Shown: positions 22,946-29,979 of the stretch, piece by piece
Numbering within the stretch: position 1 is the first letter of the stretch
How the letters are laid out: every line of letters begins with the position of its first letter
NCBI GenBank assembly: GCA_036490795.1
Contig: DASXDG010000035.1
Coordinates: 1-30,979 of the forward strand
Source: JAFARZ01 sp036490795
GTDB taxonomy: Bacteria > Actinomycetota > Actinomycetes > Streptosporangiales > Streptosporangiaceae
Reading direction: 5' to 3'
Length of the DNA stretch: 30,979 nucleotides
Program-made: the position numbers and the translations under genes
The notes under the pieces: model-generated
Databases searched by the model: none
What the model was told of the DNA's origin: nothing
What the model saw: only the letters and a program-made list of their open reading frames with translations

Positions 22946-24643
22946 ATGAGCAAGGCGATCGTCATCGGCAGCGGCGCCGGCGGGTCGATAGCCGCGATGG
23001 AACTCAGCCAGGCCGGCTGGGATGTGGTGGTCTATGAAAAGGGCCCCAATCACTTCACGAACCTGGCCGGGCCCGGACCGTTCGGAACTGTCTTCTCCAA
23101 CGACGACCTCAAGCTGAACGTCCGTTACTTCGCCGGTCCTGACCCGCTGACCTGCCCGCGCACCTGGCGGCCGAACGCGCAGACTCCCGTCCAGCACACC
23201 GGCGCGGTAGACGAACTGCCGCAGGTCGTCGGCGGCGGCACCACGCACTGGGACGCGAAGGTACCGCGGCTGTGGGACATCGACTTCCAGACGCTGTCCG
23301 CGCTCGGCCCGCAGCCAGGGGCGGACGTGGCGGACTGGCCGTTCACCTACGCCGAGATCGCGCCGTACTACGACGAGGTCGAGGAACTGATCGGCGCGCA
23401 AGGCGACGTGGCGGCGATACCGGACCTCGTGCTGAAGCACGCGCCGCGCACCAAGGCGCTGCCCATGCCGCCGGGAGCACAGCAGTACTCGTCCGTGACG
23501 GTGGCGGCCGGCGCGAAGGCCATGGGGATGCATCCGTATCCGTATCCGATGGCCGCCAACACCCAGCCCTACAACGACCAGCACATATGCAACAACTGCG
23601 GGTTCTGCAGCGGCTACGGCTGCCCCGTGGTGGCCAGGCCCGCCGCGCTGATCCCGCTCCGGCGTGCGCTGGGCACCGGACGGGTGCGGCTCGTCCCGCA
23701 GACGATGGTGACCAAGGTGACGCTGAGCGGGACGAAGGCCACCGGGGTCCGCTGGATCCGGATGAGCGATGACGGTCCGGTGACCGGGACGGAGAGCGCG
23801 GATCTGGTCGTCATGGCCGCGTCCGGAATCGAGACCGTGCGGCTAGCCCTGATCTCGGAATTTCCCGACCAGAGCGGCAAGCTCGGCCGGCGGCTCATGC
23901 TGCACGCGTTCCTCGACGGCACGGCGATCTTCCTCGACGAGCGGATGCACGCCTACCGGGGCAGATCGATCACGCAGTGCGCGGAAGACGCGTGCGACCC
24001 CGACTTCCCCGGAGCGCGCGCGTTCGCGAAGAAGAACGGCCTGCCCTACATCCGCGGCGGGATCATGGAACTCGGCGGCAGTCAGGACCCGATCGAGGAA
24101 GGGCAGGCGTATACGACGCTGCTCGCCTTCCTGCGTCCGGCCAGGCCATTCGGCACCGAATTCAAGCAGCTGATGCGGTCCTCGATCCTGCGTGACCGGC
24201 TCGCGGGCTGCTCGCTCATCGGCGATGACCTGCCCTACCTCGACCACACCGTCACGCTCGATCCCACGGTCAAGGACGTCTTCGGCCTGCCCGTCGCGCA
24301 GATCACCTGGAACGAGCAGAAATACGAGCAGCTCGCCCTCCAGTTCTACGCGAACGTGGTCAAGGAGATGATGATCAAGGCTGGCGCGGGCGCCGCGGTC
24401 GCGGTACCAGGCACGGACAACTCCGGCGGGGTGCCCACCGGCAACCACATCATGGGCGGCATGATGATGGGCTCGGATCCGGCCACGAGCGTGACCGACA
24501 GCTACGGCCGGGTCCATGGCCTGGACAACGTCTGGGTCGCCGACGGGAGCGTGTTCGTCAGCTCTGGCGGGCACAACCCGACGAACACCATCATGTCCGT
24601 CGCGCTGCGCAACATGCGGTACCTGGCGGGACAGCCGGCATAA
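22946..24643 (+). CDS. GMC-family FAD dehydrogenase (gluconate/glucose dehydrogenase-like large subunit)
   Basis: This is a 565-residue flavoprotein. The N-terminal dinucleotide fold VIGSGAGGSIAAMELSQAGWDVVVYEKG binds FAD. The probable catalytic pair is H501 (GNHIMGG) and H543 (SSGGHNPTNT), 42 residues apart as in GMC enzymes. A cysteine cluster C215-x2-C218-x2-C221-x4-C226 resembles the [3Fe-4S] region of bacterial FAD-glucose and fructose dehydrogenases. It has no signal peptide, so it probably crosses the membrane by Tat bound to the upstream subunit. No cytochrome c subunit gene follows; the next gene is on the opposite strand. The substrate is likely a sugar or polyol, not determined. 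Confidence 0.9.
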   Translation: MSKAIVIGSGAGGSIAAMELSQAGWDVVVYEKGPNHFTNLAGPGPFGTVFSNDDLKLNVRYFAGPDPLTCPRTWRPNAQTPVQHTGAVDELPQVVGGGTTHWDAKVPRLWDIDFQTLSALGPQPGADVADWPFTYAEIAPYYDEVEELIGAQGDVAAIPDLVLKHAPRTKALPMPPGAQQYSSVTVAAGAKAMGMHPYPYPMAANTQPYNDQHICNNCGFCSGYGCPVVARPAALIPLRRALGTGRVRLVPQTMVTKVTLSGTKATGVRWIRMSDDGPVTGTESADLVVMAASGIETVRLALISEFPDQSGKLGRRLMLHAFLDGTAIFLDERMHAYRGRSITQCAEDACDPDFPGARAFAKKNGLPYIRGGIMELGGSQDPIEEGQAYTTLLAFLRPARPFGTEFKQLMRSSILRDRLAGCSLIGDDLPYLDHTVTLDPTVKDVFGLPVAQITWNEQKYEQLALQFYANVVKEMMIKAGAGAAVAVPGTDNSGGVPTGNHIMGGMMMGSDPATSVTDSYGRVHGLDNVWVADGSVFVSSGGHNPTNTIMSVALRNMRYLAGQPA

Positions 24644-24690
24644 TCCGTGCCGGGCGATGACCAGTGGGGCGAGGAGGACAACGCCTCCCG

Positions 24691-25593
24691 CTAGGCGGCG
24701 CGGAACACGGGCCGGCGTCCCGCTGCCGGTGGCCGTTGCTGCGCCGAGACACACCATGCCGAGAGCGCCTCGGCGAGCTGGGCTGGCGTCCGTATCGACG
24801 GCGTCCCCCACCCCGCCTGCCCGCCCAGCGCGTGGCAGACGATCGCGTTCAGCATCGGCGGCACATCGGGGCGCAGCTGGCGGGGCTCGCACAGGCCGGT
24901 CCGGTGCCGCGGCGCGGGCCGCAGCGCACTGGGTTCGTCACCGGGCCAGTACCCGGTGAGCAGGGCGTACAGCACCCGGGCCAGCGCGGTCGTGTCCGTC
25001 GCGGCGGCCTCGGCGCCGGACAGCGCATCCGCGTCGGCCAGCGCCCCTTCAGACAGCGCCGACCCTGACCGGGCCGCCTCTGACAGGGCCGCCTCTGACA
25101 GGGCCGCGTCCAGGCCGAGGCCGGTGATCTTCAGCGTGCTGCTCCCCCAGTGCACGGACCGGAGGGTCAGCCGCAGGTGCGGGCGACCAGCCTTGTGCGC
25201 AACGGCGAGGGCCGAAGCGGCCGCCGCGACGATTTCGGCGGCAATCGCGGGACCCGGCAGGCCGCTGCGCAGCAGCTGCTCGAGGTCCGGGTCGGACACC
25301 CACTCGGACACGATATACCGGTGGTCGGCGTCGTAATCGACATCGAAGACCGTGGCCAGCCGGGCGTCGTTCACCCGGGCGCAGGCCTGCACCGCCTCGG
25401 CCAGCCGAGCCGGCACCGGCCGCCCGGCCGGCAGCAGATGCACCGCCACCGGGCGGCACAGCAGCAGGTCCGCCGCCCGCCACAAGGTGGTGTCGCCGAC
25501 GCGGCTCACCAGTGCGTCCAGCCGGTAACGCCCGTCCAGCACCACCGCTTCCTGGTGTGCCGCCTCTACCCGGGTTAGCTCGACAACGGTCAT
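24691..25593 (-). CDS. Kinase-fold protein lacking catalytic residues (pseudokinase)
   Basis: This is a 300-residue cytoplasmic protein with a eukaryotic-type Ser/Thr kinase layout: VLDGRYRLDALVSRVGDTTLWRAAD, then a VAVHLL strand where the ATP lysine is replaced by H52, and HPCAR-like helix and hinge regions including IVSEWVSDPDLEQLL. The catalytic loop reads HLRLTLRS (no HRD Asp) and the metal motif reads GLGLD instead of DFG. It resembles the pseudokinase domains associated with MurJ/MviN in actinobacteria, but has no membrane segment. An Ala/Ser-rich insert (about 163-195) is encoded partly by a 15-bp duplication (near 25075-25105). AGGAGG lies 5 bases upstream of ATG 25593. It is convergent with the GMC gene. 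Confidence 0.8.
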   Translation of the reverse strand: MTVVELTRVEAAHQEAVVLDGRYRLDALVSRVGDTTLWRAADLLLCRPVAVHLLPAGRPVPARLAEAVQACARVNDARLATVFDVDYDADHRYIVSEWVSDPDLEQLLRSGLPGPAIAAEIVAAAASALAVAHKAGRPHLRLTLRSVHWGSSTLKITGLGLDAALSEAALSEAARSGSALSEGALADADALSGAEAAATDTTALARVLYALLTGYWPGDEPSALRPAPRHRTGLCEPRQLRPDVPPMLNAIVCHALGGQAGWGTPSIRTPAQLAEALSAWCVSAQQRPPAAGRRPVFRAA

Positions 25594-25603
25594 TGCCGCC
25601 TCC

Positions 25604-25645
25604 TACTGGCTCGTCACCAGTAAGAGGGGGCGCCTCGCGGGCGCC
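25604..25645 (-). terminator. Two small hairpins after the MFS gene
   Basis: GGCGCC-TCGCG-GGCGCC (25629-25645) and TACTGG-N7-CCAGTA (25604-25622) lie between the MFS stop and the pseudokinase start on the minus strand. They may act as a weak terminator. The second hairpin overlaps the edge of the pseudokinase ribosome site, so it could also limit its translation. Confidence 0.35.
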
Positions 25646-25670
25646 AGCACATTTCTCGTGGAAAATACGA

Positions 25671-26984
25671 TCAGACCGCGGTAGCGCCGCTGCCCGCGGC
25701 GACGGGCGCCTCGGGCGCGTCGCCGGCGACGAGGACATCCCCCTCGGCCGCTTCGCGGGTGGCCCGACTACAGTCGATGCGGGTGAGCGCGGGCAGCGCG
25801 ACGATGCCGCAGACCAGCGTCGCCGCGCCGCCGACGACCAGGGACCAGCGGGCGCCCGCGTCCTGGCCGATCCAGCCGACTATCGGACCGCCGATCGGCG
25901 TCGAGCCGAGCCACGCCAGCGCCCACAGCGCCATCACCCGGCCGCGCATGGTCGGCTTGGCCGCGAGTTGCAGGCTGGTCTTGGCGAACGAGTTGAAGGT
26001 GATGCTGCCGTAGCCGACAAAGACCAGCGCGATCAGCTCCAGCGGCATATCCGGCGCGACCGCGGCGGCCAGGATCGCGACGCCCCAGCCGATCGCCGCC
26101 ACGCACAGGGTCCGGCTGCCCGGCCTGGTCCTGGCGGTGGAGATCATGCCGCCGGCTACCGCGCCGACCCCCATCACCGAGGCCATCACGCCGTAGGTGG
26201 CCGCGTTCCCGCCGAAGACCTTGCTGGCCATCAGCGGCAACGTCACCTGGAATTCCCAGGCGAGGGTACCGACGACCGAGATCATAACAAGCGGTATGAG
26301 CAGCTCCGGTGTTGTCCGGACGTATCGAAGACCGTCGCGCACCTGGCGCTTCTTGCGCTCCACCTTCCGGGCGGGGAACAGCTCGGCGGTCCGCATCATC
26401 GCCAGCGAGATCAGGACCGCGCCGAACGAGAAGGCGTTGCAGGTAAAGCACAGCGTCAGGCCGAGCGCGGCGGCGATCGTCCCGCCGACGGCCCCGCCGA
26501 ACACCCTGGCCATGTTCATCGCCACCGAGTTCAGCGTCACCGCGTTCCGCAGGTCCTGCGGGGTCACCATCTCGGAGATGAAGCTCTGCCGGGCCGGGTT
26601 GTCGAAGACGTTGACGAAGCCGAGCAGAATGGCGAGCACATAGACCCACCACAAGGTCATCGAGCCCGTGCCGAGCAGGATCGCGAAGGCCCCGGCCAGC
26701 AGTCCCTGCAGGGTCTGCGTCAGGTACAGGACTTTGCGCTTGTCGAGCCGGTCGGCGAACAGGCCGCCGAGCGGACCGAAGACCAGCATGGGCGCGAACC
26801 GGGCCGCCGTGGTGAGACCGAGCTGGGTGCCGCTGTGCGTCAGATCCAGAACCAGGAACGACTGCGCCACCGTCTGCATCCAGGTGCCGGCGACGGAGAT
26901 GAGCTGGCCGAAGAAATAGAGCCGGTAGTTGCGCTGGTGGAGTGACGAGACCATCTGCCGCGGTTCGAACCCGCGCAACGCCAT
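25671..26984 (-). CDS. EntS-like MFS exporter
   Basis: This is a 437-residue transporter of the MFS_3 (enterobactin-exporter-like) group with about 12 membrane helices. Signatures are NYRLYFFGQLISVAGTWMQTVAQSFLVLDLTHSGTQLGL, GPLGGLFADRLDKRKVLY (motif A) and DNPARQSFISEMVTPQDLRNAVTLNSVAMNMARVFGGAVGG. The C-terminus is an Ala/Pro/Glu tail. ATG 26984 is preceded by GGGGGT at about 8 bases. A palindromic operator lies just upstream (27012-27036). The exported substrate is unknown; relatives export siderophores, macrolides and other small molecules. Confidence 0.92.
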   Translation of the reverse strand: MALRGFEPRQMVSSLHQRNYRLYFFGQLISVAGTWMQTVAQSFLVLDLTHSGTQLGLTTAARFAPMLVFGPLGGLFADRLDKRKVLYLTQTLQGLLAGAFAILLGTGSMTLWWVYVLAILLGFVNVFDNPARQSFISEMVTPQDLRNAVTLNSVAMNMARVFGGAVGGTIAAALGLTLCFTCNAFSFGAVLISLAMMRTAELFPARKVERKKRQVRDGLRYVRTTPELLIPLVMISVVGTLAWEFQVTLPLMASKVFGGNAATYGVMASVMGVGAVAGGMISTARTRPGSRTLCVAAIGWGVAILAAAVAPDMPLELIALVFVGYGSITFNSFAKTSLQLAAKPTMRGRVMALWALAWLGSTPIGGPIVGWIGQDAGARWSLVVGGAATLVCGIVALPALTRIDCSRATREAAEGDVLVAGDAPEAPVAAGSGATAV

Positions 26985-27011
26985 GACCGGCCACCCCCGG
27001 AAGGATAAGTA

Positions 27012-27036
27012 GTATCGTTAGCTCCGCTAATAATAC
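27012..27036. promoter_or_regulatory. Palindromic operator upstream of the MFS exporter
   Basis: Arms 27012-27022 and 27026-27036 match at 9 of 11 positions: GTAT-N2-TTAGC, spacer TCC, then GCTAA-N2-ATAC. It begins 28 bases upstream of the exporter start, in the only AT-rich part of the region. The form fits a MarR- or TetR-type repressor site. No regulator gene is adjacent. Confidence 0.55.
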
Positions 27037-27158
27037 CGCTCAGCCTAGCTTAATTATTCCTCCGTGCTCCCTGCCCGGGCGAAGCGCTCCCACGCGGCCT
27101 GCCTGGCCACGGCCGCGGAGCTCGGCGAAGTGCTCGTGCAGGCTCTACTCGGCCTGGG

Positions 27159-27240
27159 CCCCCCCCCCCCCGCCCCATCCACCCCCCACCGCCCGGCCCA
27201 CCCACTACCGCCCCATCCGCCCCCACCCCCCACCACTCCG
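27159..27240 (+). repeat. C-rich low-complexity tract
   Basis: Thirteen consecutive C residues (27159-27171) are followed by about 70 bases made almost only of C with scattered A, T and G, in runs such as CCACCCCCC-type blocks. The opposite strand is G-rich and could form quadruplexes. Such homopolymers are prone to slippage and to assembly error. Confidence 0.8.
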
Positions 27241-27277
27241 GCCGCCGAAGCGGTCTCTGTCACCCACTAGCCGGCTT

Positions 27278-27341
27278 TGTCACCCGTTCGCGTGGCGAAA
27301 GCTAGGACAAATGCCATTTCTACCCGCGAGTACGGGTGACA
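27278..27341. repeat. Inverted repeat with TGTCACCCGT arms
   Basis: TGTCACCCGTTCGCG (27278-27292) pairs with CGCGAGTACGGGTGACA (27325-27341), with two extra bases in the right arm and a 32-base loop. A further TGTCACCC lies at 27258-27265, 20 bp before the first arm. The same octamer recurs beyond the other end of the IS110 gene. Confidence 0.6.
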
Positions 27342-27387
27342 TAGCAAGGTAGCGGTTGCCCTGTATGGACCTTGTGGTGGGGTGTGA

Positions 27388-27421
27388 AAGAACCCGGCCG
27401 GTGTTTTCCGGCCGGGTTCTT
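27388..27421 (-). terminator. Rho-independent-type terminator of the transposase
   Basis: A perfect 14-bp stem (27388-27401 with 27408-27421) closes a six-base loop. Read on the minus strand it ends in GGGTTCTTTC. It lies 33 bp after the transposase stop and would stop both the transposase message and read-through out of the element. Confidence 0.75.
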
Positions 27422-27454
27422 CTGGGTGTGGTGGTTAGTGTGGCGGGGTGCGGG

Positions 27455-28705
27455 TCATGGTTGTGCCTGGTGGTCCAGGAGGGTCTGGAGGGCGGTGTGC
27501 TTGGCGGGGTCGTAGGGGGCGTGGTCGTGCCAGCAGCGCCAGATGATGGTGGTCCAGGCGCGGGCGAGGATGCGTGTGGCGTGGGGGTGGTCTTTGCCGC
27601 GGTCGCGGGCGGCGGTGTAGATGGCGTCGGCCCAGGGGCTGGACAGGCGGGATCCGGCGGCGAAGTCGCAGAGGGCGTCGCGGAGCTGCCGGCTGGCGCT
27701 GTGCCGGAAGTCGTGGCTGGTGAAGGTGCCGGAGCGGCGGGTGACGGGGGTGATGCCGGCGATGCCGGCCAGGGACTGGGGGTCGGGGTAACGGGCGCGG
27801 CTGTCGCCGATCTCGGCGAGCAGCCGGGCGGCGCGCAGCGTCCCGGCGTGCGGGAGGCCGGTGAAGACGGGCGCGTCGGGGTGCGCGGTGAGCTGGGCCG
27901 CGATCTGGCTGTCCAGGGCCTTGATCCGGGCGGCGAGCCCGGCGGTGGCGGCGGCGAGTTCGGCGGTCACCCCGGCCAGGGCGGCGGCGCTGGCGGCGGG
28001 TCCGGGCGGGGCGGCGGCCAGCCGGGCCGCGAGCACGGCGGGGGCCGCGGTGCGGCCGCGGTGCGGCAGGGTGCCCAGCCAGGCGGCCAGGGCCTGCTCG
28101 CCGAGCGCGGCGGCGTCCTGCTGGCTGGGGAACCGGGCCAGGAACGCGAGACTGACCGGGCTGTCCAGCGTACTGAACAGGCCGGTCGCGCCGGGGAACG
28201 CCCCGGACAGGTGGGCGCGCAGCTGGTTGCACGCCGCGACCCGGTGGCCGACCAGGTCCTTGCGGGCCCGGACCGCCGCCCGCAAGGCGAGCGTGGCCGG
28301 GGTGTCCGGGACCAGCGGCCGCAGCCGTGCCCGGTCCGTGCGCAGCGTGTCGGCCAGCACGAACGCGTCGAACCGGTCGTCCTTGCCGCCTGCGGACCCG
28401 TACCGGGACCTCAGGTTCCTCACCTGCCGGGGACTGATCACCACGACCGTCAGCCCGGCCCCGAGCAGAGCATCGACCAGCACCCCGGTGCCGCGCTCGA
28501 TCGCGATCTCGGCTGCGCCGGCCGCGTGCAGCCGCCCGGTCAGCGCGGCCAGCCCGGCCCGGTCATGAGTCACGGTGAACTGGTCTTTCACCCGGCCTGC
28601 CAGGTCAACCACGCACACCGCGTGCTCACCGGCGGCCCAGTCGATCCCCGCGCAGACACCGCCGGGCGGCACATCGGGCAGAACCTGGACTAGGGCATAC
28701 TTCAT
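27455..28705 (-). CDS. IS110-family DEDD transposase (bridge-RNA recombinase)
   Basis: This is a 416-residue, apparently intact recombinase. The N-terminal RuvC-like DEDD domain has D22 (GIDWAAGEHAV), E70 (IAIERGTG), D110 and D113 (KDDRFDAFVLAD), matching the D/E/D/D pattern of IS110 enzymes such as that of IS621. A coiled-coil region follows (about 190-270). The Transposase_20 domain (about 275-370) has FTGLPHAGTLRAARLLAEIGD and IAGITPVTRRSG, where the catalytic serine is expected. I chose ATG 28705 because GAGGAGG lies 5 bases upstream; a GTG directly before it would shorten that spacing. The long 5' non-coding region supports an IS110-subgroup element. Confidence 0.93.
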   Translation of the reverse strand: MKYALVQVLPDVPPGGVCAGIDWAAGEHAVCVVDLAGRVKDQFTVTHDRAGLAALTGRLHAAGAAEIAIERGTGVLVDALLGAGLTVVVISPRQVRNLRSRYGSAGGKDDRFDAFVLADTLRTDRARLRPLVPDTPATLALRAAVRARKDLVGHRVAACNQLRAHLSGAFPGATGLFSTLDSPVSLAFLARFPSQQDAAALGEQALAAWLGTLPHRGRTAAPAVLAARLAAAPPGPAASAAALAGVTAELAAATAGLAARIKALDSQIAAQLTAHPDAPVFTGLPHAGTLRAARLLAEIGDSRARYPDPQSLAGIAGITPVTRRSGTFTSHDFRHSASRQLRDALCDFAAGSRLSSPWADAIYTAARDRGKDHPHATRILARAWTTIIWRCWHDHAPYDPAKHTALQTLLDHQAQP

Positions 28706-29030
28706 CACAGCCTCCTCGCTGCTAAGCCCAGTGGGGAGGCACCCCTGTACACGGAACCGGGACGCCGCCGTAACCCCACTGAGCGGCGCTCGCAGCGCAA
28801 TGCCCTGTCGACAGTCCGGCGTCCCGGATACCGCCAGCCCCGCAGAACCGTTACAGGACCTCAGTCAAGGGTCAGGGTGACAACGGCAGTAACTGGCGGC
28901 ACCGAGGGTGCATCGGCAACCCGCAGCTACCGACCCGGCAACTCTCCCGCCCCGCCATACCCGCCGCAACCACCCCAGGTAAAACCTGCGTAACCACACA
29001 TTGCAGACAACCACCCCCCACCCCCACCCA
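28706..29030 (-). ncRNA. Candidate IS110 bridge RNA region
   Basis: The 5' non-coding part of IS110-subgroup elements encodes the bridge RNA that pairs with target and donor DNA. This one is rich in nested hairpins: CAGTGGGG (28730-28737) with CCCCACTG (28774-28781); an 11-bp stem 28757-28767 with 28817-28827; GCGCT-CGC-AGCGC (28786-28798); palindrome CTGTCGACAG (28805-28814); CAGGT-AAA-ACCTG (28976-28988). It holds no gene. TTGTCACCC (28875-28883, minus strand) also occurs on both flanks of the element, as expected if part of a guide loop matches flanking DNA. Exact RNA ends are not known. Confidence 0.5.
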
Positions 29031-29056
29031 ACCAAGGTCCATCAGTGGGGTGACAA

Positions 29057-29119
29057 AGCCGAGCCGAGCCGAGCCGGGCCGAGCCGAGCCGGGCCGACGG
29101 AAGCCGGGCCGAGCCGAGC
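29057..29119 (+). repeat. GAGCC/GGGCC pentanucleotide microsatellite
   Basis: About twelve five-base units of GAGCC with interspersed GGGCC run from 29057 to 29119, interrupted once by GACGGAAGCC. The tract directly abuts the outer inverted repeat at the IS110 element's high-coordinate end. The remaining bases up to 29166 show no feature. Confidence 0.8.
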
Positions 29120-29166
29120 TAGCGCGGGCCACCCGACGCCAGGGCCGCGTGAGCCGGACCGCTACG

Positions 29167-29634
29167 TCAGGGGGTGGATGGACGGGTCTCGGTCCAGTCG
29201 ACCATCAGCTTGCGCTCGGCGAACAGCCAGGAGCGGTCGGGCTGCCTGGCGAACTGGTCCAGGTAGCGAATGAACGCGACCATCAGCGTGCGCTGACCCT
29301 CAATCTCGTACAGGTGGTGGGCGATGCAGTACGACTCCCCCTCGGCCCGGTCGCCGTCAAGCACCACCGTGCTCTGCCCGTTGAAATGCATCGTCGCCTG
29401 GTAGGTATTCAGCTGGTCGAAGACCGGCGCCAGCGCTTCCCGGCCGGTCAGCTCCTGAGTCGGCTGGTCAGAACCGCGGTCCATGTACACCAGGAAACGG
29501 GTATCGGCGGTGAACAGCGCCATCTGGCCCTTAGCGTCGCGCCGGTCCGCGCAGTGCGCGTACGCGTCGAATAGTTCCCGGATAGCAAGCCGGTCCGCCG
29601 CCTCTTGCGCCGGTACCGCCGTGTGCGTCGCCAT
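29167..29634 (-). CDS. SnoaL-like (NTF2-fold) protein
   Basis: This is a 155-residue protein of the SnoaL/NTF2-like superfamily, a cone-shaped alpha+beta barrel used by small hydrolases, isomerases and ligand-binding proteins. AADRLAIRELFDAYAHCADRRDAKGQMALFTADTRFLVYMD is the typical N-terminal helix pair and first strand, and GREALAPVFDQLNTYQATMHFNGQSTVVLDGDRAEGESYCIAHHL follows the family pattern. I chose ATG 29634 because AAGGAG lies 5 bases upstream; longer frames would put that site inside the gene. The reaction is not assignable. It stands alone, divergent from the secreted-protein gene. Confidence 0.85.
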   Translation of the reverse strand: MATHTAVPAQEAADRLAIRELFDAYAHCADRRDAKGQMALFTADTRFLVYMDRGSDQPTQELTGREALAPVFDQLNTYQATMHFNGQSTVVLDGDRAEGESYCIAHHLYEIEGQRTLMVAFIRYLDQFARQPDRSWLFAERKLMVDWTETRPSTP

Positions 29635-29979
29635 CAATACTCCTTCGCTCATGTCCAGCCGCCGTACGAGCTCTTCACCGATCTCAGGCTTTCCCCCATC
29701 GAGGTGACAGGGCATCACCTGAACAGGGTGATTCGCGCGCTGACAGAACAAGCTCAACCAACAGCTGCAAGAACAAGCAGTGGTGCCTGGGCCTGCTAAC
29801 CCGGATGCCTGCTAGCTGACGCGGCGTGCGACAGCGGCCGGAGCGTCATCCAGCTCCACGCCACCCGTCATCGACCGATGACTCGCGGAGACCCGCCTCG
29901 TCCTCCCGCGCGCTGGGGAGCGGCAGAGGTTAGCCTCACTTGTGCCGGGCGCATCACCAACATGCTGAGGAGGTGCGGC
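29635..29979. other. Divergent intergenic region
   Basis: This is the promoter region for the SnoaL-like gene (minus) and the secreted protein (plus). It contains overlapping palindromes (29702-29732), a short GAACAAGC repeat (about 29746-29776) and the sequence GAGGTTAGCCTCACTT (29926-29941), which partly resembles an iron-regulator (DtxR/IdeR) box. GAGGAGGT (29967-29974) is the ribosome site of the secreted protein. Confidence 0.55.
29702..29732. promoter_or_regulatory. Overlapping palindromes upstream of the SnoaL-like gene
   Basis: AGGTGA-N7-TCACCT (29702-29720) overlaps ATCACC-N7-GGTGAT (29714-29732); both have perfect 6-bp arms and 7-base spacers. They lie 68-98 bases upstream of ATG 29634, suiting an operator. 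The regulator is unknown. Confidence 0.45.

Larger units (their letters stand above)
26985..27387. other. Intergenic region between the MFS gene and the IS110 element
   Basis: From low to high coordinate it holds an AT-rich operator/promoter zone (27000-27060) and about 95 bp of coding-like DNA with no believable start (27064-27158). An extreme C-rich tract (27159-27240) follows, then TGTCACCC repeats (27258-27341), running into the IS110 end. No intact gene can be supported. Confidence 0.6.
27365..29042 (-). mobile_element. IS110-group insertion sequence (ends approximate)
   Basis: The element consists of one transposase gene with about 80-90 bp of 3' and about 330 bp of 5' non-coding DNA, the layout of the IS110 subgroup. 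I set provisional ends at a 10-bp inverted repeat, ATGGACCTTG at 27365-27374 and its complement at 29033-29042. A second, outer inverted repeat of 14 bp (27272-27285 and 29048-29061) could instead mark the limits. IS110 elements make no target duplication and often lack terminal inverted repeats, so the true ends need comparison with an empty site. Confidence 0.6.

Noticed and set aside
27054..27270. Small open frames on both strands over the C-rich tract
   Set aside because: They are proline- or glycine-rich products of the homopolymer tract with no ribosome site. At most the first 30 codons of the plus frame could be a gene remnant.
27356..28693. Glycine-rich plus-strand open frame across the transposase
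   Set aside because: It is antisense to the intact IS110 transposase and has only Gly/Val/Arg repeats.
28730..28988. CRISPR-like or tRNA-like structure in the hairpin-rich region
   Set aside because: There are no regularly spaced direct repeats and no tRNA arms. The hairpins fit the IS110 5' non-coding region better.
29041..29119. CRISPR array in the GAGCC repeats
   Set aside because: The unit is five bases with no spacers, so it is a microsatellite.
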